This document shows positions 22,985 through 33,769 of a stretch of DNA of 64,000 bases, one piece after another. Source of the stretch: Turbatrix aceti. Taxonomy: Eukaryota > Nematoda > Chromadorea > Rhabditida > Panagrolaimidae. The notes below the pieces were generated by a model that ran no database searches, was not told the origin of the DNA, and worked only from the letters and a program-made list of their open reading frames with translations. The stretch is from the NCBI GenBank assembly GCA_963969345.1, contig OZ017768.1:9960193-10024192 (forward strand). Direction: 5' to 3'. Position 1 is the first letter of the stretch. Every line of letters begins with the position of its first letter. Position numbers and translations under genes: made by a program.

Positions 22985-24100
22985 GGAGGGTGAAGACTCC
23001 GTTCACAGAAGTCGTAGCGGACGTGAACGTAGCTACATGAGGCGTCAAAGGAAGTTCCTGCAGGTCGCCACTAGGGTTCGAACCCCCCCCCGTATCGGGT
23101 CGGGGACGGGGGTAGTCGGGGGCAGAGGTGTCGGGGGCGGGGGAATTCTGCCCCCGACGGGGGCAAAAATCGGCGGGGACGGGGGTAATTGCCCCCGAGT
23201 CCTATGAAAAAGAAGAAAAAAAGGTGTCAATTTTATCTTAAAACAAAAACCGAGGCATATTTTGAACAAATTTTTCGTATTTTGCTCTGTTTTTAGCCTA
23301 TTTGTGTTGTTTTTGAACGTTTTTCCGCGTTTAACGCTAAATTTTGCTCATTGTCGGGGGCAGAATCTGTCGGGGGCGGGGGTTTTACTCCCCGACGGGG
23401 GTCACAAATGGTCGGGGGCGGGGGTCGGGGGGCCACCCCCGGCTTCACCCCCGCGGGGATCCCCGCGGGGGCGGGGGGGGGTTCGAACCCTAGTCGCCAC
23501 CATCAACGCAAGGTACTTAGGCAGTGCTGCACGGCTGGAAGAACTCGAACAAGCCGCCTCCAAGATCGCCGTCGACATCATCGGCATCTCTGAAGTGAGG
23601 CGAACAGGAAAGGGGCTCCTCAACCTCGCCAGCGGATATTCTCTCTACTGGCATGGCCCTCCTCCGGACGAGCATGGTCAGGTTTACAGCGGCGTCGGCT
23701 TCTACGTGCCTACCAGCCTGGTCCCAAGCATCCGGCCATTCTACCACTCCGACCGCGTGATTGAACTCATCGTCCGTCTACCACGGGGCAGGACCCTGCG
23801 CCTTCTGCAGGTCTATGCGCCACAGTCCGGTCGCGGCGACGATGAGTACGACGACTTCCTTGAGCTTTTAGGTCGTATCATCTCTGATCGGCCGCACCAT
23901 CAGCTCATCGTACTCGGCGACTTCAACGCGACCATCGGCAGCAGAATCGACGGAGAGCAATTCATCGGGCAACATGCTAAAGAGCAAAGGCGAAATCAGC
24001 ACGGTAGCAAGCTGGCAGAGTTCGTGGAAGAGCAACGGCTTCATGCAGCGAACACGTACTTCAAGAAGAACAACGGCTTCATGCAGAAACAAGCATTCTT
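22985..24100 (+). pseudogene. RTE-like LINE fragment, endonuclease domain
   Basis: Open sequence on both sides of an inserted MITE (up to 23071 and from 23501) encodes the N-terminal part of an APE-type endonuclease of RTE-clade non-LTR retrotransposons. RKFLQVATINAR continues into DIIGISEVRRTGKGLL, then GVGFYV, LLQVYAPQSG and VLGDFNATIG. The frame ends around 24090 after a short tandem duplication of AACGGCTTCATGCAG, and no reverse transcriptase follows. It is 3'-truncated or interrupted by the palindromic element at 24109, and inactive as it stands. Confidence 0.82.
23072..23492. mobile_element. hAT MITE, TAGGGTTCGAA family, copy 1
   Basis: A 421-bp GC-rich element has inverted ends TAGGGTTCGAACCCC and an 8-bp target duplication GTCGCCAC (23064-23071 and 23493-23500). 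The interior is mostly GGGGGCGGGG-type sequence around an AT-rich core that includes AAATTTTTCGTATTTTG-like sequence. It has inserted in the LINE endonuclease frame. A second copy in the opposite orientation is at 38344-38695. Confidence 0.9.
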
Positions 24101-24108
24101 GAAAATAA

Positions 24109-26080
24109 ATATAAGACGATGACAACAAAATTTTTTTTTATGAGCCTTTTTTTTGCGCTTATTTTCAGCGTTTACGTTATTACACCGTAAAATACCTCAA
24201 AAAAGCATATTCCATCGAAGTTGCCCCGAAACTCGGATACATTTTCCATGATGCGTAATTCTGGCAAATTTACTTTTCAGACATGTTCGAGACGCTTAAT
24301 TGCCTAAAATCTCTTTTTTTCTGATAACCTGAGTCGCGAACGACCTGTCGACGCTTCTTCTCTTTTTATTCGATAATTTTGAACATCTAGTCCAAACATG
24401 AACGTAAATGTTGCGTTTTTATTCAATCTGGTACACGGTGGCAGTTTGACTTAAATAAACGGTTTTTTCGCATTATTACTTTTTTCGTGAAAACGCTTTT
24501 TATTCTCAATCAACATAAAAACAATAACAAAGTAACGAAAAAAAGACGGTAGAGGAATAGGGGGATCACCCTGACGCAGTAACAAAACTTGGCTACTGCG
24601 CCACCCCGACGCAGTAGTAGCAAAGTTTGGCCATTGCGCCAGCCCAACGCAGTAGCAAAGTTTGGCCATTGCGTCAAAGAAGAAAGGGAAGCACAAGACG
24701 CAAAAGCACAGGCCCGCCGCAATAACGTAACTTGGCTATTGCGTCGAGATGGGGGTTGAAAAAATTTACACGACGAATACAATTACAAAAAGTGATACTG
24801 TATCCGTTGAAGAGCATTGTCCAAGAAAAATGATAAAAAATATCCAGAAACAAATCAAAAAAGGATGAGATTAGAGAAACAATTACGGCGACGATGTTAG
24901 CTATTCTGGAGACGCTTTTGATTAACTTGGGTCGATTTCCACGAGCAGCGAAGAAGGTAGCCATCCGAGTAAGCCGAATCCTGAAAAATAACACGAAATA
25001 AACGCCATAAAAAGAAAACAGACAAAAAAACCGATCAGAAAAAACTCATGTAACTCTACGAAAAATTGGACAAACGAACAACGTTGTAGTGTGGATTGTT
25101 TGTCCGACTTTTCGTGGCAGGGCAATCAAAGATAACTGTTCTGACTTTCTTGATTACATGAGTTTTTTCTGATCGTTTTTTGAGTTTTTTTGTCTGTTTT
25201 CTTCTTCTGGCGTTTATTTCGTGTTATCTTTCAGGATTCGGCTTACTCGGATGGCTACCTTCTTCGCTGCTCGTGGAAATCGACCCAAGTTAATCAAAAG
25301 CGTCTCCAAAATAGCTAACATCGTCGCCGTAATTGTTTCTCTAATCTCATCCTTTTTTGATTTGTTTCTGGATATTTTTTATCATTTTTCTTGGACAATG
25401 CTCTTCAACGGATACAGTATCACTTTTTGTAATTGTATTCGTCGTGTAAATTTTTTCAACCCCCATCTCGACGCAATAGCCAAGTTACGTTATTGCGGCG
25501 GGCCTGTGCTTTGCGTATTGTGCTTCCCTTTCTTCTTTGACGCAATGGCCAAACTTTGCTACTGCGTTGGGCTGGCGCAATGGCCAAACTTTGCTACTAC
25601 TGCGTCGGGGTGGCGCAGTAGCCAAGTTTTGTTACTGCGTCAGGGTGCTCCCCCTATTCCTCTACCGTCTTTTTTCCGTTACTTTGTTGTTGTTTTTGTT
25701 ATTATTTTTATGTTGATTGAGAATAAAACGCATCATAAAAAAATCATGGACGCAATGTGCAAAAAAATTGTAAAAATAGTTTCACAGTACAATGAATTGA
25801 CAAAATTATTATAAATCAAAAATATTGCGCCTGATCACTATATTTATAAACGCTGATCGCAGTTTGAACGAAAAATACACTAAAAGAGTCATTGCAGAAT
25901 TTTCCTGTGGTGTTTTCAGAAAAAGCAGTAATAGCAAGTTTTGGCTTCTGGGCCTAACTCCGGATGCTTTTTGTTGTAAAAACGTAAAAAATGAGCTACT
26001 GTGATGTCTACTTTGAGTTTTCGAAAAACGTTAAAAAAACAGGCTGTTAAAAAAAATTTTTGTTGTCATCGTCTTATATT
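24109..26080. mobile_element. Palindromic foldback element, about 2 kb
   Basis: Terminal inverted repeats AATATAAGACGATGACAACA lie at 24109 and, reversed, at 26058-26080. Inside, two arms of roughly 500 bp (about 24480-24995 and 25221-25735) are near-identical inverted copies. Each arm carries a short array of about 30-bp units containing GCAATGGCCAAACTTTGCTA. An open frame of 197 codons at 25221-25814 arises from the arm and repeats; its mirror image in the other arm is broken, so I do not call it a gene. Flanking TA dinucleotides could indicate a Tc1/mariner-type end, but this is not decisive. Confidence 0.75.
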
Positions 26081-26611
26081 TTTATGATTGACTCTTTTTT
26101 GTCGTACATATTTATACACTTGTCTGTACCAAATGTTTTATTGTAATAAATACAAAAAAAAAACTAATTGCAAATTTTTTTAAAGCACGTGGTAAAAAAT
26201 GTTAGATAAAAATAAATTGACTGTTTTTTTTTGGTTATTGTACTGTGCCAAGCGACGGTTGACTGATTGACTGGTGATGCAGATTGACTGAAGGTACTAA
26301 CAGGGATTGCATCATTGCAAAAAAAGTGTGAAAGAAAGTATAAAATAGAGAACACACGGATGAATTATGGAAAACGTGAGATCAATTGACGTAGCTTTTC
26401 GTTGTTCTTTTTTGTGTTCTGTTGTGGTGGGCAAGAGCTGGCTAGCAGCACACTGGTACTCATTTTCAGTGTTTGTGGACGGGGTTGTTGTTGAATAAAT
26501 AGAAACATTACAGTGAACTGAAAAAAAATTTTAACAACATTTTAATTACATTTTATACAAAAAAATAAAAATTTCAAGAATTTTTTTACGTTTTTAAAAA
26601 ATTATTACCCT
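26081..26611. other. 3' flank of nuclear receptor gene
   Basis: AT-rich sequence between the palindromic element and the nuclear receptor stop codon. It probably holds the receptor 3' UTR. The repeated words GACTGATTGACTGG/GATTGACTGA occur near 26257-26290. No coding signal seen. Confidence 0.4.
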
Positions 26612-28342
26612 TCACGACTTGAGTATCTCTACCAGGGTTTTCCTGAACAATGATCCTTTGAGTGTCGGAAAGAATGTCTGTTCAAGTCGATGCCCCTGCA
26701 CCGCCCGAAGCACCGGCAACAACAGCAACAGGCGCCCAAAGCGCACAGAATCCGTCGGATGAAAACGATTTTCGTGCTGCAACAGCATGACTTGTGCCTG
26801 ATCGCGGAGACCCAAAATATGGACCGAATCAGAGAGTTCAGGAACGTCATGCCGGAATAGGACAATAGCCTTGAGGCACGCGACCTCAGCCTGATCCAGG
26901 TTTGCCATCTTGAATTGTTCAAAAATGTTTCCAAGATTCCGGATAAAGTCCCCTCCATCTGGAGAGTCGAAAAGAGGGCACGAATCCATGCCAAAAGACC
27001 AGTGAAACGCTGACAGCAAAAATAGGTCGGACCAGACGTGCTCGATCAACGTTACCTGATCCAACGTCGACAGAGCCGTAAATGCGGGAACAGTCTTTGT
27101 CCACTTGATCGTAGCGTACAGCACGCGCTGCGCGGTGTCCGGCATGGTGCCTGACCCCGTGCAGGTGGTGGTTTCTGGAGGCGTCCGCGGCGATGAATCA
27201 CCAACGTTGGATGAATCAGAAATTTCATGTTTGAGAGCTGGTGTGCCCATGACAGCGGTCGAAGGAAGGTCTACGGTAGTCGAGATGACGTTTGAGCATT
27301 CGCGAAAGAGGACGCCGTTGTTGTAGAGATCAGAGTCAACTGAAGCGTGAATTGTTGCGGAATTACGGGGTTGGCGTTCATTTTGAACAGCTGGAAAGAA
27401 CTTTTTGGGTTCAAGAAAATGAAAAAAAATTACGGTAATTTTTTGGAAGAAATAAAAATTATGCTTTTTTTTTCAAATTTTGCTGCAAAATAAAAATGTA
27501 CAAAACTTTATTGCAAATTCCAAAAAAAATTTGATCATCATTTTTGATTTTTTTTTCGACAACAAAAAAACCCACCATCCTTATTCATTCCCTTAGAAAT
27601 GCATTTTTTCAACCGACAAGCTTGGCATTGATTTCGGTGGGCCTTGTCGACGACGCAGAGCCCGGTGCCTGCCTGGCACCTGTAAATGAGGCGTCGACGA
27701 ACGCTTCGCTTGAAGAATCCAGAGCATCCGTTGCATGCCAGGATACCGTAGTGCTTGCCACTTGACACGTCGCCGCATCTGAAAAAAAAAATTTTTACAA
27801 TACAATATTAGTTTTATATTTTATTTTTTTGCTCACACTGCGCAGCACAAAGTTGCTCCAGAAGGCACCGGTGATTCCGACTTGGACGGACCATTGCACG
27901 ACGAAGATAACGTGTTGATGGACACTGTCGTTGGGTCAAAAATACTTGTCCTGCAAAAAAATATTTTTTTTCAGATAGGCTCCGCCCAAAACAAAAAAGT
28001 AAAACATACGGTAGTGTTTGTTGTTTTGCATACGCATTCAGAGCTGCAGTCATAGCTGCTACGTAAGCTAAAAAAATAACTACAATTATTTGAGCAATAA
28101 AAAATAAACTTGCATTGATTGATAAATTGAGGAGGCAAAAAAACATTTCCAGGATAACCGGATGAGAATCTTCCAAAAGCATTGCCAAGACCATTTTGAA
28201 GCACGGACTGCGACGTCGGTGAGTCGCAGTTGACGCCTTCTCCGTTTGAGTCCGCACCTGGTGACGTCGATGTCGTCGGAGAGCGCGGAGGCGGTGAGGC
28301 GACGACCGACGACGAGGTGTCAAAATGACCCATGATCGACAT
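26612..28342 (-). CDS. fax-1: NR2E3/FAX-1-type nuclear hormone receptor
   Basis: Five minus-strand exons (28342-28114, 28067-28010, 27950-27837, 27778-27576, 27390-26612) give 460 residues. The DNA-binding domain begins [14 protein letters not shown], has the P-box [15 protein letters not shown] of the PNR/NR2E3 group, and ends with [21 protein letters not shown], the characteristic group 2E T/A-box region. A Ser/Thr-rich hinge and a ligand-binding domain with [20 protein letters not shown] and AFHWSF follow. In C. elegans, FAX-1 is a transcription factor for interneuron identity and axon pathfinding; that role is inherited from the family, not seen here. Intron 1 needs a GC donor (GCAAGT at 28113). 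A splice acceptor at 28367-28368 with an open frame leading into the ATG suggests at least one more upstream exon, so the N-terminus is provisional. Confidence 0.93.
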
Positions 28343-29197
28343 GACAGGGGTCTGTGGGAAATAATACTGAAAATGTAATTTTTTTTTTTAAATTTTTTTT
28401 TAGATGACGGTCGATCGCGGTCTTGACGAAGCAGAATACATAGAATATAGGAACATTTTGAAGGTTAACAAAGAAGTTGCGCGTAAAAAGTAAAACAATA
28501 AAAAAATATAATTTTATTTTGGATTTGATATTTTCATGCACATATGTATTTTTTATGCCGGCTTTAGTTTTTGTACTTGCGCTCGTCAGGTTTTTATGCA
28601 TTTTAAAATAAATTTACTGATGCGTCAAAATTTTAATTTTTTTTCTAAATACACACATAAATTGTCTTACCAAAAAAATCATCATTTGACAAAAAAAATT
28701 TGGAAAGCTACAGAATCGAAAATTTCAAGCTGCAAACTCAAATTTTGCTTTATTTTATTACTTTTTTTCTACAGAATGAAAGAAAACAAATGTAAAAAAA
28801 ACAAAACAAGGTTAACAATGCAAAATTATCCATTGATTATAACAAAGAGAACAGTTTTCATCTACGTAAGCCACCAATTAACTAAAAAACAAAGAAAAAA
28901 CTGTGTACTAATCTTCTGCGGCCTCTAATAAAAAAATGCGCTTTTCCGTTCTGCTTTTCGAAACCCGTCCCACATTTATTGCCACAAAGAATCTCCGCAT
29001 TCAACTGATGATTTCAAACCAAATATGTATGTAGGGCCACATCTGGTGGAAACACAAAATGGCAAAAATGCCATCAGTGTCGCGTCGTGTTGCCTACCAC
29101 ATCCCAAAAGGGGAAAAATTGAAAAAGCGAAAAGATGACACGATGCTGCTGGATGGTTGTCAGCTGCTGCGTCACATTACATACATTGACTAGAAAA

Positions 29198-29407
29198 GGG
29201 AGGGAAAGGCTGGGACGTCATGCCGGGGCGCTCTGTCTTGCCGCATCCAAGCTGTTGGGGGATCTTTTGATTGGCCGCTGCTGGCTGGCGCCTTGTCATC
29301 CATGTTTCCAACTTTGTCCCGCCCTATTTTTCATCACAAAACCGAAGACCGCGACAAATGACATTGCGCCGACGGTGGCAGGGTGTCAGATGCAGGGAAT
29401 CGGGTGC
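29198..29407 (+). repeat. Inverted repeat pair, left copy
   Basis: About 210 bp here is matched, reversed and about 95% alike by eye, at 31145-31352. Both carry a GC-richer core with GATCTTTTGATTGGCC and GGGCGGGACAAAG-type words. The two copies are 1.7 kb apart. Neither has clear terminal repeats or target duplications, so the repeat type is unknown. Confidence 0.75.
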
Positions 29408-31144
29408 CAAAAGGACATTTTGGTAAATGGAAATATATGGTAAGAATGGGAATTGATTTTTGAGTTTGTACATCAAAAGTGATTTTCGAGTTCACACATC
29501 GAAAATCAGTTTTAATTTCTGATTTGGAAGATCAGTAGTTTACAGCGGAGATTCGAGTTCACACATCAAAATATTTATAAAAACGCTTATTGTTGCAAAA
29601 CTTTGTAACAAAATTTTTTTAATTGTTTATAAAAAGTGGCAATCTACAGTACCCAATGGATTTTCCGGGCAACACGAGGTGTTCTCAGGCTTCATAGTAT
29701 AGCCGCGCACGCTAACTTATCCATAACACACAAAAACAGAGCAGCGCGTTCAACGTTGAAGGTCAAGGACAAAAAAAACTTTATTGTCAGACTACAAAAA
29801 TAATTAGAAAAGTAAAGTGCCATTTTTTGAGACTAACTAACTCGATCGTTAAAATGGAAGAAAGTGCACAGGATATCCCGTTTTTGAATGTCAGACTGGC
29901 ATTTTCTACCGTATTCTAAAAAGGTAATTTACAGATACGGAAATATTAGCCAGAAATAAATTTTTGAAACTTCAAAATTAAAAAAGTATAGTTAAACCTT
30001 ATTTTTGTTGGAAAAAAAACTATTTACGACAAAACATTTTGTCATTAAATCGTTTTTATTTTATCAATACCCCGCCTACAATACAAATAAAATAAAAAGT
30101 ACGCGTAACCTTTTCTGTTTTTTTTTGCTCTCATTTATTTCCATGAAAAGAAAAAATCGCAGCATAAAACGTGACTTTTGGTGATAGCAATAATTTTATT
30201 CGTACAGCAAAAAAAATCCTAAAGCCTTGAAAAGAAGACGTCAGTTCCAAATTTTATTTATTGTATGAATGAATTACGCAAATGTGCTAACTTGTATATT
30301 TACACCCCATGAACTACTTTAACTACAAACCGTACTCGTACAATTCGTACAATCTGCGTCACACAGCCTACCATTTTCTTGGAGAACAATACACCTTTCG
30401 TCAAACCTCAAAAATGTCAACTACGTATACGTAATTTTTTTCTCTTGTGCCTTTGTTTTTACCTCACCGGAAGTGTGTATATTGCATCTCTCACGTGTAA
30501 AATCTAACAACACTATGGTAAAAACAAATTTGTAAAGAAAAAAATGTAGGATAAGCAAAAACAAAGAATTAGTCCCAGACGACGACAGAGATGATAACAA
30601 AGGAGTTGTAGAAGAATCTTTTATGTGAAAAAAAACTAAACAGTGCGTACACATATCAAAAAGTGCGATTATGGAATTACCAACGGGGTGATGTGTGTAT
30701 GTTTTAATTTTTTAGTTTTTTTGCACGCCGCTGTGATCTATAACGCCTGAAATACGATAAATAAACAAACGTGGTGCAGGGGGGATAAAACGGATGCACA
30801 GGTAACATAGTTCAAGTGCAGGCTAATTTTAGGTTATAAAAAATAGGTTTTTTAAGTAATATTCAAAATGCTTGAAAACAAATTATAGGATTTTTATATA
30901 ATAAAATTTACTAAACTGTCATATTTTTCATTGATAGTAAAATTTAGATATGCGTTTTTTAAACAAGGTTTTTAATAAGCGGTTGTTAATTTTTTGATTG
31001 GCTAAACAAAACTGGCTAATCAAAAGATCTTAACTATTCCAACTTTTAAGTTAAAAAAAGACAGTTTTTCTCTCTAACACGTCAAATCTTTAAAAAAATA
31101 ATTTTTATCTACACCATGCGTACATTAACCAGAATCTCCCCATT

Positions 31145-31352
31145 GCACCCGATTCCCTGCATCTGACACCCTGCCACCGTCGGCGCAATGTCATTTGTCG
31201 CGGTCTTCGGTTTTGTGATGAAAAATAGGGCGGGACAAAGTTGGAAACATGGATGACAAGGCGCCAGCCAGCAGTGGCCAATCAAAAGATCCCCCAACAG
31301 CTTGGATGCGGCAAGACAGAGCGCCCTGGCATGGCATCGCCTTTTCCTCTTC
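31145..31352 (-). repeat. Inverted repeat pair, right copy
   Basis: Reverse-complement copy of 29198-29407. The shared block is open in one frame in both copies (including ALCLAASKLLGDLLIG), but the frame lacks an ATG start here and the outer parts are unrelated, so the conservation is more simply that of a DNA repeat. Confidence 0.75.
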
Positions 31353-33746
31353 CTGACTACAAAATAACCTCTATTCTCTAACAATGAAGTGGAATATTGT
31401 GAGCAAAGACAACTGCCACAAAACAAGGCGGTAGCAGTGCCACAGTGGTAAAAGTCACAAAGCAATGCTTTTTTTATTGAAAATAAGAGGGATTTCCTGT
31501 TTTTTATGACAATGCCCGTTTGCAATTTCAACTGCAGGCGAACAAAGTCAAACATTGCTTTTTGGCATGGCCTGTGCAAGCAATTATTGTTATACAAATA
31601 AATACAACCTGTTTTACGATATATGCCGCCAAAAAAAATCTCGTGTCCTTGAATTATGATTTATAATTTCTATCTGACTTTTTTTTTACTTTTTTTACTG
31701 CTAAGATAATTTTAACTCAGTTTCCGGTAAAAAATGGCAACTGGGCTTAACCGTAGCTACGAGGAAGAAAATTATTATATTTTTTCTTTGAATTTTGAGG
31801 GTAAAAACGGACGTTAAAAGGTAAAGCCGCCCAGACAAAGCCTAAAACCGCGATATCCTTCTTGTAATTGCTGTCTGATAGCATCGTGGCATTTGATGCC
31901 TCACCGTCACCAAGGGCAGACAGTAGACGGAAAATGTCTTCCGGCCTGACAATTTTACTTGACTCCTCAAAGATCGCTGTCGCTTTGTGGTGCACGTTGT
32001 GAACATTACATCATGACAGTATGTATACTACATACTGTCAACTTGCTACGTCAAACAAGCCATTTATGTTTTTTCATTCATTCATTGATGATAAACAATA
32101 TGCCTTGCAAAATGCAACAACAATGCATATTCTACTTTTTTTGTGAATGAATGGTTACTATAAAAAGGGGAAAAAAGTTGTCGTTATCAAGATTATTCTA
32201 TAAAAATTCTATAAAAATTTGAATTTTCTATAAATTTTTAAACATTCTAATTTTTATAAAATTTTTATAGCATTTATAAGAAAAATAGAAAAAAATGGAC
32301 AACCCTTTTCAAAAAAACAAAATTTGACAGATCTTATGTTAGGTTTCACCGATCGATGAATTGTTGGTTTCATCGTGTTGCTATCCAAATTGTTGCCCAA
32401 ATTTGCTAATGATTGTCCATTGCATCGCTATGGGAAACTCCAGTTTCAAAATTTGGTTCTACTTCGTCCGTTAAAAAACGGTCTGTTAAAAAACCCGGCA
32501 ACAAATGTCTGATCAAAAAACCTGCGGACATATTTTTTAATAACGAATTAATCTTGCAAAATAACAAAATACACTCAAGGTTATTCTAAGAACAAATGAA
32601 TATCTTCTGCAAATACCGCAACCTACCTCGAGCTTGTAAATAAAAAATTCTTCAGCAACACAAAAGTTGTTGCCGCAGTTGTATACAGTACTCAAAAAAA
32701 TAAATATGTGCAACCAACAACCAAGTTTTGTTGTCGTTCAAAAAGCCATACGAACGAGGTGTCAGACTTGGAACCCCCCCTAAATTTACTTTTCTTTTTT
32801 TTTCACTTTTGGGTAACCAAAACACCCCAATTCTGACTGGTGTCGTTACTTAGTTAGCGGACGCGCATCTCATCCCAGCCCCATCGTTGTTGTCTAAAAA
32901 TGTGTTATTCCTAAAATTAAATTTGGGATTTGTACCATATTACTCCGACGACGACAGCATCGTGTCGCCTGGACTAAAAGTTTCTTTTTTCGTTTTTTTT
33001 CGGCATTCGACTGGACTGAAGAGAACAAGTTATTGCTGTTCACAGTGTTCTGGGCCAATTTTTTTCTCCTTTGGAACACTTTTGATAAAACCCAGCGGAG
33101 ATAAGTGAGTTACCCCTACTCAGAAAAAAAACTGTACATATCCATCAGAAAACCATGGAACGGCGAAGACAGACGAAAATGGTGGTATGGTACCAGGAGT
33201 TGGAAGATGACGCGTTTTGGCCTAAGTATCCCGAGGCAGGAGACCCCGGGGCAAAAATGAGATTAACGTTTTATTGCCTTTGCTGCTGGCCGGCTGACTG
33301 GCTGGGGAAGAAAAAGCGCAGCCGTGACGAACAAGACCGAAAAAAAATATATACGAGGAGCAAAAGACGACGAATGCGACACGACGGATGTTGTTTGTCC
33401 CCTCAACCGCCAGCATTCCATTCGAACGAACCTCTCCTCCTTTGGGTTACGGTAGGGAACATGCATATCCAGGCTCTTTGAAGATTTTTTCCTCGGCCAA
33501 GCAAAAAAAAATTAAACTTCGTACAAAATAATGTTTTAGAAGGGTAAATATTGGTTCAAAGATTTTTTGTCAACGCGAGTGGTGGCGGGTGGCCCAACTT
33601 TGAGTGGTGGTGGTGTATCGTGTCCCATCACCAAAAGTCGTAGCGGCGTAGTATGCCGTGGCGGGGTAACAGGTGTTGTAAGCGCAGGGGGAGGATGGAT
33701 GACACGACGTCTATGATGGGTGCAGGTAGGTAGAATGGCCAATGCG

Positions 33747-33769
33747 CATCATCATCATCATCATCATGT
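33747..33769. repeat. CAT trinucleotide microsatellite
   Basis: Seven consecutive ATC/CAT units in the gene-poor region. No open frame runs through it that I can support. Confidence 0.85.

Noticed and set aside
25221..25814. 197-codon open frame in the palindromic element
   Set aside because: It is produced by the arm and its 30-bp repeats, its mirror copy is broken, and it shows no transposase or other domain.
31109..31597. 162-codon minus-strand frame overlapping the inverted repeat
   Set aside because: It starts at a non-ATG codon, and only the repeat part is shared with the other copy; best explained as repeat DNA.
33155..33481. ATG-started 108-codon frame in the gene-poor region
   Set aside because: Low-complexity basic stretches, overlapping frames of similar length on the other strand, no domain and no splice partners.
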